Shown: positions 11,700-22,914, numbered from the stretch's first letter. The stretch: 64,000 nt of DNA from Odobenus rosmarus divergens (GCF_000321225.1 NW_004451521.1:174674-238673), one strand, 5' to 3'. Numbers and translations: made by a program. The notes: a model not told the origin generated them from the letters alone.

Positions 11700-11963
11700 T
11701 TTATTTTTTTAATCCAGGTTAGTCAGTGTTATATTAGTTTCAGGTGTACAATATAGTGATTCAACAATTCTGCACATTACTCAGTGTTCATCATGACAAG
11801 TGCCCTCCTTAATCCCCATCACCTATTTCACCTATTTCCCCCCACGCCCCCTCCCCTCCGGTGACCATCAGTACCTTCTCTGTTAAGAGTCTCCTTTGGG
11901 ATTCTCTCTTTCTTTTTTTCTTATTTGTTCATTTATTTTTCTTTCGTAAATTCCACATATGAG
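11700..11963 (-). mobile_element. L1 3'-UTR fragment, antisense
   Basis: 'gttatattagtttcaggtgt', 'tgattcaacaattctgcaca', 'caagtgccctccttaatccc' and 'aattccacatatgag' are the antisense L1 3' UTR typical of carnivore genomes. It breaks off into an L2 relic at about 11964. Confidence 0.85.
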
Positions 11964-12345
11964 TAAAATGAGCACCTATCGTGTGTGTATACCAGGTACT
12001 ATGCTGAGTGCTGGAGTTATAAAAACAAAGCAAACCAAATCCTTTCCCTCAAGTTTCCCACTCACTACTGGGGAAGGCAAGACAGTTGATTGCTAGTCTC
12101 AATGCAATCGAGTCAGTGTGCTATACATATGCAGGGCACAACAGTCCAGAGTCAAAGGAGTATCTCAAGGTGCCCTACAGAGAGTCACAGTCTATTGGGG
12201 TAACAGAAATGAGACCACAAACGACCTAAACAGTACACTTTGTACTGAGCAGAGATATATGAGGAGAGGCTAACATTGCTCCAGAGAATCACAGAATGCT
12301 TTTCAGAGGAGGTGATAGGTAATGTAACACGGCCTCTAAGAATAA
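11964..12345 (-). mobile_element. L2 LINE relic, antisense
   Basis: 'gagcacctatcgtgtgtg' and 'actatgctgagtgctgg' form a clear antisense L2 3' end. The following 'gcttttcagaggaggtgat' is the expected further L2 sequence. Confidence 0.7.
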
Positions 12346-12970
12346 ACTGTTTAGAGATTACTGTAATGTTATTTTCGATATTTCTTGGAAAGGTAAAGAA
12401 AGATGAGAAAACAATATCTACCAATGATGAAGTATTATTATTTTTTGAGTATAGTTGACACACAATGTTATATTAATTTCAAGTGTACTACGTAGCGATT
12501 TGACAAGTTTATACATAATGTTATGTTCACCACAAATATAGCTATCATCTGTCCCAATTCATCATTATTACAATATTATTGACCAAATTCCTTAAACTCT
12601 GCTTTTTATTATCATGACTTATTCATCCCATACCCAGAAGACTGGACCTCCCACTCCCCTTCACCCCTTTTGCCCAAACCCCCACCCTCCCTCCCCTCTG
12701 GCAACCATCAGTTTATTCTCTGTATTTTAGTTCTGATTCTGCTTTTTATTTTTTTAGATTCCATTTATGAGTGAAATCATATGGTCTTTGTCTTTCTCAG
12801 CCTGACTTATTTCATTTAGCATTACAGTCTCTAGCTCCATCCATGTTTATTCAATATATATAATATCACATCTTCTTTATCCATTCACCTGTTGATGGAC
12901 ACTTGGATTGCTTCCATGTCTTGGCTATTGTAGACAATACTGCTATACACACTGGGGTGCATACATCCCT

Positions 12971-13264
12971 TCAAATTAGTATTTTCATATTCTTTGGGTA
13001 AATACCTAGTAGTGCAATTACTGGATTGTAGAGTTTTTCTATTTTTAATTTTTTAAGGAATACCAGACTGTTTCCCATGGTGACTGCACCAGTTTGCATT
13101 CCCACCAGCACCGCACAAGGGTTCCTTTTTCTCCACATCCCCGACAATACTTGTTGTTTGTTGTGGTTTTTGATTTTAGCCATTCTGACAGGTGTGTGGT
13201 GATATCTCATCGTGGTTTTGATTTGCATTTCCATGACGATGAATGCTATTGAGCATCTTTTCAC
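12971..13264 (-). pseudogene. L1 ORF2p C-terminal relic
   Basis: The 97-codon frame contains [16 protein letters not shown] and later LLGIYPKNMK. These are the conserved landmarks near the C-terminus of L1 ORF2p (the cysteine-rich region after the reverse transcriptase). In L1 the full protein carries an N-terminal endonuclease and a reverse transcriptase, and both are missing here. Frames on either side are broken, so this is a dead fragment. Confidence 0.9.
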
Positions 13265-14818
13265 GTGTCTGTTGACTATCTGTATGTCTTCTTTGGAAGA
13301 ATGTCTATTCTACCCATCTTAATTGGATTACTTGTTTTTTTGTGTGTGTGTTGGCTTATATGAATTCTTTATGTATTTTGGATATTGGCCCCTTATTGGA
13401 TATATCATTCGTGAATATATTCTCCCATTCAATAGGTTGTCTTTTCGTTTTGTTGATACAAAATCTTTTTGTTTTGATGTAGTCCCAAAAGTTTATTTTT
13501 GCTTTTGTTTCCTTTGTCTCAGGAGACATATCTAGAAAAATGTTGCTAAGGCCAATGTCAGAGAAGTTACCACCTGTGCTCTCTTCTAGGATTTTAACAT
13601 TTCTTACACAACCGGGTTAGTGGTGATAAACTCCTTTATCTTTTGTTTGTCTGGGAAACTCTATCTCTCCTTCAAATCTGAATAATAACCTTGCCTGGTA
13701 AAATATTCTTCGTTGTAGGTTTTTACCTTTTGGCTCTTTGAATATATCACATCACTCCTTTCTGGCCTGCAAAGTTTCTGCTGAAAAACCAGCTGTAAGC
13801 TTTATCAGTTTTTCCTTTTAGGTAACTTTTTGTTTTTCTCCTGTTGCTTTCAGGATTCTCTCTTTATCTTTAGCATTTGACATTTTAATTATCATGTGCT
13901 GTGGTGTGGACCTCCTTCGGTTCCTCTTGTTTGGAACTCTCTGTGCTTCTTGGACTTGGATGTCTATTTCCCTCCATAGTTAGGGATGTTTTCAGCTGTT
14001 TTTTCCTTAAATAAGTTTTCTACACCTTTCTCTCTTCTTCTTCTGGGGCCCTTATAATGCTAATGTTTGTTCACTTGATGTTGTCCAAAGATTTCTTAAT
14101 CCATCTTCAGTTTTTAAAAATTCTTTTCTCTTTGTGCTCTTCAGCTTGTATGCTTTCTATTACCTTGTCTTCCAGATTGTTGATACGTTCTTCTGCCTCC
14201 TCTAATCTACTGTTGATTCCCCCTAGTGTGTGTTTCACTTCAGTTATTGTATTCTTCAGCTTTGATCGATTGTTTTTAATATTTTCTATCTCTTTATTGA
14301 AAGTCTCACTGAGTTCTATTCTTTCTCCAGCCTGGAGAGTATCTTTACAAGCATTACTTTAAATTCTTTACCAGGTATACTGCTTTTCTCTGTTTCATTT
14401 CATTCATTTTCTGAGTTTTTTTTCTTGTTCTTTGTTTTGGAGACTATTCCTCTGTCTTCCCATTTTGCTTGACTTTCTGCATTTGTTTCTATGGATTAAG
14501 TGACACGGCTAGTTCTCCCAAAGTTGAAGGAGTGGTCTTGTGTATGGTGTCCCCTGTGTAGATGGTGTGTGCTTGCTGACTTCTGTTGGCTGGCTGCAAC
14601 TGTGGCTGTAGAGGCTAGTTACTCTTTTAAATCATGCCTTTTTACAGAAAGAATGGAGGAAAAAATAATAATAAAAGAAAAAAGAAAGTAAGAAAAGAAA
14701 AGAAGGGGAAAAAAAGAGAACAAGAAAGAAAAGAAAAATCCAAGAAGAAAAAACTAAAAACAAGACGGGACAAATTTTAAAAGAAAATAAAACAGTAAAC
14801 ATTAAAAAAACAAAACAA

Positions 14819-15012
14819 GGGGCGCCTGGGTGGTTCAGTCGGTTAAGTGTCTGCCTTCAGCTCAGGTCATGATCCCGGGGTCCTGAGATTGAGTCCTGCA
14901 TCAGGCTCCCTACTCAATGGGGAGTCTGCTTCTCCCTCTGCCTCTGCCCCCTCCCATCTCGTGCTCTCTCTCTAATAAATAAATAAAATATTTTTAAATA
15001 AAATAAAATAAA
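14819..15012 (+). mobile_element. Carnivore SINE (SINEC) inserted in L1
   Basis: Starts 'ggggcgcctgggtggttcag' and ends in an A-rich tail of aataaa and aaaataaa units. Flanking 'aaacaaaaca' on both sides is a plausible target duplication. It interrupts the older antisense L1, so it is the younger insertion. Confidence 0.95.
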
Positions 15013-15549
15013 AACAAAACACAAAACCACAGCTTATTTTCTGTGCCCCAGCACAACCAGGGCTGATATGGGCTTCAGGACCCTGGGCCCGCTGGAGTCG
15101 TGAGCTCACCAAGGTGATTGAACCCACCATTATGGTGTCCAGACCCTGCTCCAGTCCAGGTTTCCAGGCGGGGTGAGAACCTACACCCTGTGGTTCTCCA
15201 GTGCCTCTGACCTGCAGAGCATTCCTGCAACTCCTCTGTTCTAGTTCTAGAGTTCTAGTGTTGTCTCTTTATATGCTAGCTGTTCCTTTAAACCGTGGGT
15301 TTTTTTCTGTGCCCAGGGACAGAGGGATCTGTCCCCAGTCCCTCAGTACCATCCTCACTACCATTGGCAGCTTCAGGGTGGAAGTTCCCTACATGTCTCC
15401 ATCTCTCTGGCTGTTCTCTTGCCACTCTCTGTCTTTGGTTGTCCAGTAGCCATTCAGTGAGCCCTCAGTTCTTCTTCAGGAAGAATTGTTCTACTAATAA
15501 GTGCAATTTGGTGTGTTCTGTGGAGGAGGTGAGTTCAGAGTCTTCCAAT

Positions 15550-15561
15550 GCCGCCATCTTG
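15550..15561 (-). promoter_or_regulatory. YY1-type site at the L1 5' end
   Basis: The minus strand reads CAAGATGGCGGC, the YY1 core known from L1 5' UTRs, where it helps set the transcription start. It lies within 30 bases of the element's 5' boundary, as expected. Whether it is bound here cannot be seen. Confidence 0.6.
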
Positions 15562-15578
15562 AACTGGAACCAATGATG

Positions 15579-16107
15579 GAGTGTTATGATTAGGGCTCAT
15601 GGGGATATGGAGTCACATGGGGAGTCACTTTGTCACTGTGCAAACATTCTCTGTTCCAAAGTGTCTGGGCTTGAGACATACTCTGGTATCGCAAAGACCC
15701 GATAAGACAAAGCAGCACTATCAGGATAATGATCAAAGCTTAAGTGACCAGCCTTTTTCAGAGTTCACTTGTATTTAGACTTTCTAGAGAAGTAAGAACA
15801 GGTTGCCTCATCCTGCCATTCTTTCATTCAGAGCGCCTCTACTGGACAATGTTGGTCTCAAGTCACCTCAAAGATGGTTGACCTTCTTCATGCCTACCTG
15901 TTGTCTTTAGCTCTGCACTGACTTGTGGCACAATCAGCTATGGCCAGCATCACGGGGTTGGTTTCAGTCAAGGCATATGGCACAGGCCAAGGTAATAAAC
16001 GAAATAAAAATGTGCTTCGGATCACTGTATGGCAGAAACTTCGAAGTATATTGGCCAGACCAGTACCTTAATTTACATGCTAGTTTTGTAGTAGTTTGTA
16101 ACATGTT
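15579..16107. other. Unique spacer
   Basis: Single-copy sequence between an L1 and an LTR. I recognise nothing coding in it. Confidence 0.5.
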
Positions 16108-16527
16108 CCTTGTGTAATAAATGACCACCAGTTGAGTGGATCAGCACAATGGAAATTTGTTCTCTCATATTCTGGAGAATTCCAATACCAAGGTGTCAGT
16201 GGACCATCTTCTCTTCAGTGAGGAAGAACCTGCCCTTGATTCTTCCTAGCTTCTGGTGGCTCCTGGAAATCACTGGCATCCTTGGCTAGTACAGTGATAT
16301 CACTCCACATTCTACCTGCATCTTTACACTGTCCCCTTGTGTGTCTGTGTTTCTTCTCTTCCCGTAAAGACACCAGTCATTAGATTTAGGGCCCACCCTC
16401 GCCCAGTATCTCATCTCAATCCTTAACTAGTAATATCTGCCAAGACCCTATTTGCAAATAAGATTACATTCTGAGCTTCAGGGTAGATACGAATATTTGG
16501 AGGATATTATTTCAACCCATTACAAGC
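16108..16527 (-). mobile_element. MLT1-type ERVL-MaLR solo LTR, antisense
   Basis: 'agcttctggtggctcctgg', 'cttggctagtacagtgatat', 'gacaccagtcattagattta', 'gggcccaccctcgcccag', 'agaccctatttgcaaata' and 'attacattctgagcttc' follow the antisense MLT1 consensus in order. No internal region accompanies it. It is an old non-coding LTR relic. Confidence 0.8.
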
Positions 16528-16888
16528 TGTAGGATTATCAACTATTGTTCCCCAACTATACTTTCAACCTTTGATGCAAGTGTGAATTTATTAAGAAGTT
16601 GGCTGGTCTTTTTCAAAAGAAAAAAGTAAAGAAGCTGCTTTGAAGGGTCGAGGGGAAGTCTTCAAAGTCATGCATATAAATCTGGAAGAGCCGTGGTTCA
16701 TCTTGGCTTGAAGGACAAGCTAAATTTCCGAAGGGGAATGTGGGCAGGGATGGACCATTTTGCAAAAAGGGAACAACATCAGCCAAGGTGAAAAAGCAGA
16801 TTTAGCCATCCAGGAAATAAGGGAGAAGCAAGAACACTATCCTTAAATGTGAGCCTTTTGGTTAGGTGAACAAGGAGCTATTTGGAGT
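16528..16888. other. Unique spacer
   Basis: Single-copy sequence before a SINE. I see nothing else in it. Confidence 0.5.
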
Positions 16889-16902
16889 GTCATGACTTTT
16901 TT

Positions 16903-17091
16903 TTTAAGAATCTGTTTATTTATTTGACAGAGAGAGAGCACATACAAGCAGGGGGGGCTGCAGAGGGAGAGGGAGAAGCAGGCCCCCCTTGAGCAGGGAA
17001 CCTGATGCAGGACTCGATCCCAAGACCCTGAGATCATGACCTGAGCCGAAGGCATACCCTTAACCAACTGAGCCACCCAGGTGCCCTGGGG
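16903..17091 (-). mobile_element. Carnivore SINE (SINEC), antisense
   Basis: The plus strand reads tail first ('aagaatctgtttatttattt') and ends with the complemented head ('gagccacccaggtgccc'). The target duplication 'gtcatgactttttt' flanks it at 16889-16902 and 17092-17105. Confidence 0.96.
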
Positions 17092-17105
17092 GTCATGACT
17101 TTTTT

Positions 17106-17400
17106 AAAAATATATTACCATTCTTTGTAGATTTTGTATATTGCAAATATCCTCCCCAGAGTTATGAACTGTATTTTAACTTCTCTATCAATATCTTCTA
17201 ACAAAGAGAAACACTAAATGTTAGTACAGAAGAAAGTTTCTGTCTTCTCCTTTATTGTCTGTGCTTTTCTCTCACTCAAGAATCCCTTTCAACTCCAATA
17301 CCAGAAATATTTTACTGCATTTATTATTGACTTTTTTTACACACTTAGGTCTCTATCATTCACCCTATCATTGATTTTTCTTTAAGGTATGAGGTAAGGA
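17106..17400 (-). mobile_element. Possible decayed L1 fragment, antisense
   Basis: 'ccctatcattgatttttct' and 'ggtatgaggtaaggacctga' resemble antisense L1 ORF2 sequence. Identity is low and the edges are uncertain. Confidence 0.35.
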
Positions 17401-17519
17401 CCTGACTTCATTAATTTGGAGGAGTTGATGTTATACACATGAATATGGCATGGCTCTTTAACCAAATCATCTCCTCTGGCTTATCAAATAGTTTCCTAAC
17501 AGTTTCTTGTCACGTGTGG

Positions 17520-18130
17520 ACAAGAATATATACAAGAATGTTCATTGCAATATTTTTCATACTAGTCAATGAAATGTCCCTTAAGAATAAAATGAGCAAA
17601 TAACTTTCAGTGTATTTATACAGCCATGAATATAACTGAATGGGAGCACACATATCAGCAAGGGATATCTGAAAATTACCGTGTTGAGAGAAAATAAAAA
17701 GTTTGAGGATGATATTTTTTTTAAGATTTATTTATTTATTTATTTGAAAGAGAGAGAATGAGAGAGAGAGAGAGCACATGAGAGGGGGGAGGGTCAGAGG
17801 GAGAAGCAGACTCCCTGCCAAGCAGGGAGCCTGATGCGGGACTCGATCCAGGGACTCCAGGATCATGACCTGAGCCGAAGGCAGTCGCTTAACCAACTGA
17901 GCCACCCAGGCGCCCGAGGATGATATTTTTTAAAACCACTTAATATAAGTACTGGCATAAAATGCGCAAAAACAATTCCATATGTTTAATATGTAGTAAT
18001 AGCATAGAAACTTCCCTGGGAATGATGGACTTCATTTTGGAGGGACCGTTGGGCAGCAAGAAAAGGAACAGAATCAAGGAGGTGAACATGGGGCACGGGG
18101 CGTTCAGCTTCATTTCTAGCTGTAAAGGTT
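17520..18130 (+). mobile_element. L1M/HAL1-type 3'-region relic, split by a SINE
   Basis: 'acaagaatgttcattgcaat' and 'cagtgtatttatacagcca' match the widespread L1M or HAL1 3' sequence in the sense direction. The same family reappears at 34660. A SINE at 17721-17915 interrupts it. Confidence 0.5.
17721..17915 (-). mobile_element. Carnivore SINE (SINEC), antisense
   Basis: Antisense tail 'taagatttatttatttattt', a purine-rich segment and the complemented head 'gagccacccaggcgccc'. A perfect 16-bp target duplication (gaggatgatatttttt) lies at 17705-17720 and 17916-17931. Confidence 0.97.
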
Positions 18131-18244
18131 TTCATTTAGAAACAGACCAGCAACAAAAAACCTGTGGCGATACGGCGTGTTGTCCTAGAACCGAGTAGTA
18201 CGTAACTGAGTGGGGAGTACTTGGGTGTTCATTACAGCGTGGTC

Positions 18245-18445
18245 TATCCAGTGATTGTCAAACTTTCTGACTGTGACCCACCGTAAGGAAACAATTATTT
18301 TACACTGTGTTACATGCACATACATGTGCATGCACACACACACGGAACTGAAACCAGATTTCTACGAAAAAAGTTTACATTTACTAAACTGATACACTCT
18401 TCCATTTCCATCTCCTTTATTCCGTTTCTTTTCTTAAAAAAAAAA
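18245..18445 (+). mobile_element. Possible old DNA-transposon relic
   Basis: 'cagtgattgtcaaactttct' followed by 'gactgtgacccaccgtaagg' and an internal CA-rich part resembles a common old interspersed repeat beginning like hAT elements. I cannot name the family. Confidence 0.3.
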
Positions 18446-19379
18446 AAAAGTTACCTGCGGTCTGAAAAGCCCTGGCTCATAGTTTTGCATGGTTGAAATA
18501 TTTTAAAATTAAGAAATATCAGTTCTGACAACTATTTTAATTGGATGAAAGGACCATTCACCTGAAAGGAGTATTGATCGTGCACTATCAACATTCAGGG
18601 CATGCTCGGTCAGAAAACAGTGATGTGCCGTGGTTTCCAAAGTCTGCTTAGCCACGAAGCCCTTTTGACAAATTCAATGCAAAGAAAGTAAAAAACGTGT
18701 TACCCTGAATAACAGTGCCAGGCTCTTCCTCAGGGAGGGAACAGTGGTTCTTGGAAAACTGATGCCTGCCTGGAGTGGAAGGTGAGCCTCTAAGGCCCGG
18801 CTCCAAGCTTCGAAGGCAGACAGGATGCTCCGCACAACTGAGGGGGAGAATTTGGTACTGCCAGCAAGTCCTGCAGGGGTGGGGTGAGGAGCAGGGTTGG
18901 GAAGGCAGCAGGGAACCCCAAGATGGCAGAGAACTGTGATGGGCGGCACATGCCCGCCGCCCTGGAACCATTCTCCAGGAAAGTCTGTTAAGTTCACGAA
19001 TGTCTGGTATTTGGGAAATGGTTGTTGTTATAGAAGCCAAAGGGGCTTTGTCATATCAGGGCTGACTGGGCATGGCAGAGTAGCCCAAGAGAACTCCCAA
19101 TCCCAAGAGACAATGGAGGCCAAAGGAACATCAGCCTCCCTTGGACTGAACAGAAATCGGAAGAAAGGTTTGGGTTTCCACTGGGTGACAAAGTGAGGGA
19201 TCCAACACCATTTCAAAACCAAAGGGCAGGGAATTCTGTGGACGGATATTAGGTCATGGTGGCATCTCAATACATAAAACGGATAAAAACGGGGGTGCTC
19301 GACTGAGGTAGGCAGGGGTGAGGGAGATGGGGGTCAAGGGAATGGGGGATGAGGGGACATTCAGTGGAGCCCGTGCCCT
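18446..19379. other. Unique sequence, no gene recognised
   Basis: Moderately GC-rich single-copy DNA. Two overlapping minus-strand frames of 107 and 130 codons (18648-19040) compete with each other and show no domain. Confidence 0.5.
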
Positions 19380-19550
19380 CAACCTCCCTCTGCAACTGAT
19401 GGACCTCTGGGAAATGCCGTGTGCAGCACATTTTACAGATTAGGAAACAGAGGCCCAGAGCAGTAAAGTCACTAACCCAAGGTGACCCAATTAAGAAAGC
19501 AGTCTGGTCTCCCGGCACCCAGTTCAGACTCTGTCCATGACCACGTGGCA
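19380..19550 (-). mobile_element. MIR SINE relic, antisense
   Basis: 'ttttacagattaggaaacag', 'aggcccagagcagtaaagtc' and 'cccaaggtgaccca' match antisense MIR. Confidence 0.7.
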
Positions 19551-20040
19551 CTTGTTTGGGTGACTTACTTCAGCACGTTAATTGGGTAGAACCAATAAGA
19601 TCAGAGCCTTGAGAGAGTAAAACACAGGGCATCTCATTTGGGCATCGGTATGTAGGAGTTGGAAAGGAGTGAGGAATGGGACATCCTATGGGGAGAAACT
19701 GAATGACATGCACGGCAAGGAACAAAAAAAAAATCCAAACAGGCAGGCAAGTCTTAGCTTCTAAAGAATTTGCACAGGGCTGAACTGTCCGCGTGAGGAA
19801 GGTCGGTGGGAGCGTCCAGGCTCAGGCAGCGAGTGTCCCTGTAAAGCTTCAGGACAAATGGCCTCCTCTCAGCTTCTCCTAATGAGCCCACGGGAGGATT
19901 TACGGTTGTTAAAGAAACTGCTGAAACAGGTCAAAAGATATATATTGTGCCAAGACACCAACAATTTGCCTCCGTTTAATTTCCACCTTGTGCCTTCCTG
20001 CCTGTTTTTATCAGGCCCATGGTGAAGCCTCTCGAAGAGA
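19551..20040. other. Unique sequence upstream of CpG island
   Basis: Single-copy DNA. The part from about 19860 to 20010 is AT-richer ('agatatatattgtgccaag', 'cctccgtttaatttccacc') and free of recognisable repeats, directly next to the CpG-rich segment. Confidence 0.5.
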
Positions 20041-20640
20041 GCAAAGCCGAGGGGCAATGGCTTCTACGCCCTTCCCAGCTGCTTTCCCCCGACTGCCTGA
20101 AGGGAGAGCGGCGCGCAGAGCAGACAGCTCCCAGGCGGCACACTCGTCATCCGGCTTTCGGGGGGTTTTTTGCAGACTCCGAGCTCCGAAGGTTACAGTG
20201 GGCTCGGGGGAGAGCGGAGCCGGGAACAAGGGCAGGGAAGCGGAGTCCGCTCTTGCGGACACAAAGTCACAGGCTGGTGTTATAAGCAGTCACAGCCACA
20301 CCGCAAGCACACACGTCTCTAAGGAGAGCGGGCACGTGTGCACGGCCAGAAGCTGAGTTCGAATTCTGGGTGACGCAGCCGTAAGAGACCCTCCAGACGC
20401 CGCACGAAGATGTGCCCCGCGTGCCCCGTCCACGGGAGAGAGCCTCCCACGGAGTGGTTTTGTCACCGTGCACCTTTACGCCCGGCCCCGCTCCGGACAG
20501 TCCCGACAGAGTCTGGCCCCTGGCACCGCATTCTGAAAACCACCGAACCCTATTGTGTCTATCAGCCTCAGCCGGGGGAGCGAGTCGAATCTGGCAGATC
20601 AGCCAAAGGTTCACGAGATGAGGGTGCCCCAAAAGCCACC
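20041..20640. promoter_or_regulatory. CpG-island-like segment
   Basis: Counting by hand, 375 of 600 bases are G or C (62.5%), with 46 CpG dinucleotides, an observed/expected ratio near 0.8. That meets the usual island thresholds (over 50% GC, ratio over 0.6, over 200-500 bp). Most of the window is CpG-poor. No repeat accounts for it, and no recognisable exon starts in it. In mammals such islands usually mark promoters or unmethylated regulatory DNA, so an unannotated RNA promoter or a distant gene's alternative first exon is possible. Confidence 0.75.
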
Positions 20641-21324
20641 TGCTCCCGAACCCCAGGCTTCAGCCAGAAGGATTCTGAGCAGGCCGACTAGGCTATGAAA
20701 AAGCACCCTCTGGGAGACGCAGGTTTCCTACGGAGTCCTCTGTGTGTCATCTCAGGGGAAGCCCGGTGCCGGAACAGTGAGGAACCAAGCTACTCTTGGC
20801 TCAGATCACCACTCTCGGTGGTGGACACTGGCGCGGGGACAGTGACAGTGGTCCCGGCAGCCTTCCCCTCCACTGCTGGACCTTTTCCATCTCTCTTCTT
20901 CACGTGGAAAAGCCAGCAGAACCGTCTTGAGGCAGAAGGGTGTGACAGGGAGCTCCCTGACCTGTGTCTACAAGCCCTGAGGAGGTCTCTGCCAGACTGC
21001 CCTCCCCACAGTGACCATGGTCATGCCACACTTTGTCTCCTCATGATCCCATCACGGAGCCCGGGATGGTCCTGTCCTCCCCTTGCATGAAAGTATCGCT
21101 CAAGATAAGGAGTGTGTGGGTTTCCCAGCTTGCTACCATGTGTGCCCGCAGTCACCGATCCTCCTCTGACCAAAGCCAAGGCGAAGGTGGCAGGTGGCTC
21201 CGTGGTTTAAACAGAGCTGGGCAAACCCCAGGCCCCCAGAATCCCTGGGCTCCATTTTTTAAATTATTTCCCTATTTCTTTCTTCATATTCTCTTTTGAA
21301 AGAAACACACTGTCAAATTATAGT
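20641..21324. other. Unique sequence, no gene recognised
   Basis: GC-rich DNA continuing from the CpG island, with a 131-codon plus-strand frame (20695-21090) that has no recognisable domain. It becomes AT-rich near 21250 before an L1 fragment. Confidence 0.45.
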
Positions 21325-21495
21325 CTCTTTTTTTCTTTCCAAGTTTTTGTTTAAATTTCAGTTCGTTAACGTAGAGTGGAATACTAGTTCAGGTAAAGAA
21401 CGTTGTAACTCATCACCAACATACAACACCCAGCGCTCATCAGGACAAGCTCCCCTTGAATCCCCATTTCACGTGCTCCCCTGCCCACCTCCCCA
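21325..21495 (-). mobile_element. L1 3'-UTR fragment, antisense
   Basis: 'tttcagttcgttaacgtaga', 'gaatactagttcagg', 'acatacaacacccagcgctc' match the antisense carnivore L1 3' UTR also seen at 11700. It is cut off on the right. Confidence 0.75.
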
Positions 21496-22140
21496 AATTA
21501 TGGTCAACATGTTAATATTGGTAGGAAAAGCTCTCCATCATTACTCCTTTTGTCTTCTTACCAGTTTATTTTGTCAGTTGAACTTTGTAATCATGCAACA
21601 GTATCCCCCAAGTCGACCTTTCAGATTTCCATGGGTGACACGAAGAATTTATAAATTTATCTGGGGACTATGGACATAGTTAGAGAGCATAGTCTTTCCA
21701 ATTGTTCATCAAGTATTCCTTCCAATTGATGAGTCATTTTTTTATGTCCTTTGTTACAGCTTTGTCGTTCTCTTTAAATAAATGCTGCATATTTCTTATT
21801 TAATTTATTCCTGGATGTATTTTTTTTTACTGTTGTTATTTTGAATGAGAATTTCTCCTTTATATATCCAAACTGGTTGTTTTCAGTCCACAGGGAAGTT
21901 ATCAATTACTGTATTTTTATGTTAAAAGTAGCCCCCTTATTAATTCTTTTATTTCAGATACATTTTCACTTTATTTACTTGGGTCTTCCCAGAGATAGAA
22001 AACATCATCTATAAATAATAATTTTGCCTCCCCCTCTTCAATGTCTGTGTCCCTTCTTACATTTGGGCTTCCCTAGCAGCAAATATACCCATAAAAATAT
22101 TGAATAACAGTGTCGATAGTAATATTTTTCGCCAGCATTT
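21496..22140 (-). mobile_element. Old L1 ORF2 fragment, antisense
   Basis: 'gaagaatttataaatttatc', 'ggactatggacata', 'tttattcctggatgtatttt' and 'gttgaataacagtg'-like text ('attgaataacagtgtcgata') follow the order of antisense L1 ORF2 reverse-transcriptase sequence. It is heavily mutated, and no long frame survives. Confidence 0.5.
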
Positions 22141-22193
22141 AAGAAATGTTACTATGCTTAGAACATGCTAAACTCTGCAAAGCATTTACATGC

Positions 22194-22554
22194 TGTTGGG
22201 GATGGAATGTCGGTGTTCCCCAAAAATCGTATGTTGAAATCCTAACTCCAATGTGATGGCGTTGGGGGTGGGGCCTTTGGGAGCTGACTGACTAGGTCAT
22301 GAGGGTGGAGCTTGAGTTAATGAGGATTATGATCTACTAAAAGAGACCCCAGAGAGCTCTCACCCTTTCCACCACGTGAGGACCAGTGAGAAAATGGCCA
22401 GCTATGAACCAAGAAATGGACCCTCGCCAGACACTGGATCTATTGGTGCCTTGACTTGGACTTCCCGGCCTCCAGAACTTGAGAAATAAGTATTGTTATC
22501 TGAGCCACACAATCTATGGTGTTTTTGTTGTAGCAGCCTGGACAGGCTAAGACA
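22194..22554 (+). mobile_element. MST-type ERVL-MaLR solo LTR
   Basis: The 361 bases begin TGTTGGGGATGGAATG and end CAGGCTAAGACA. Inside, 'cgtatgttgaaatcctaac', 'ggggcctttgggagctgac', 'tcatgagggtggagc' and 'ccaccacgtgaggac' match the MST LTR family. The flanking pentamers catgc (22189-22193) and catac (22555-22559) are a five-base target duplication with one change. No internal retroviral sequence remains. Confidence 0.88.
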
Positions 22555-22599
22555 CATACCTTATTTTATTTATCCTTCAAAATAGCATTACAAAGTAGG

Positions 22600-22700
22600 A
22601 GAAGAGACTGAGCCTCAGTTTTTCCATCAGCAAAATGGGAGTAACAGCATCCCCACACCACAGGGTTATTGTAGAGACTGATGGTCTACACAAGATCCTA
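22600..22700 (+). mobile_element. MIR fragment, sense
   Basis: 'gactgagcctcagtttttcc', 'agcaaaatgggagtaacag' and 'cacagggttattgtagagac' match the sense MIR tail region. It lies inside an antisense MIR. Confidence 0.65.
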
Positions 22701-22914
22701 GTCTCATTTCTCACACAGCAAGCTTCTGTGATGATAGCTGTTAACTCAACATCATGAACTACTGTTATTTTATCATTTTAGCGATGGAACAAGAGAATGA
22801 GACTTGGAGAAATTGAGATCCACACAGCTAGGAGGTGCTAGAATTAAGACCTAGACCCCTATCTGTTTAATTCTCAGATCTATGCTTTTGCCCCTTACTT
22901 TTCCTCATTTGATG

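Larger units (their letters stand above)
12432..15578 (-). mobile_element. L1 LINE with 5' and 3' ends joined, interior missing
   Basis: Read on the minus strand, the element starts near 15578 with an L1 5' end containing CAAGATGGCGGC. It continues through 5'-UTR-like and purine-rich sequence to about 13597, then passes directly into the ORF2 C-terminal region and the 3' UTR ending near 12432. A full L1 is about 6-7 kb, so ORF1 and most of ORF2 are absent. The junction at 13591-13597 has a short shared TTTTAAC-like motif. A SINE is inserted at 14819. Two separate L1 fragments lying side by side is the alternative. Confidence 0.8.
22141..22910 (-). mobile_element. MIR relic, antisense, split by later insertions
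   Basis: Left piece 'gctaaactctgcaaagcatt' and right pieces 'ttattttatttatccttcaa' and 'gagacttggagaaattgaga' with 'cacacagctaggagg' fit one antisense MIR. It is interrupted by an LTR (22194-22554) and by a sense MIR (about 22600-22700). Confidence 0.55.

Noticed and set aside
22194..22554. Complete endogenous retrovirus
   Set aside because: Only a single LTR with its target duplication is present. No internal region or second LTR follows.
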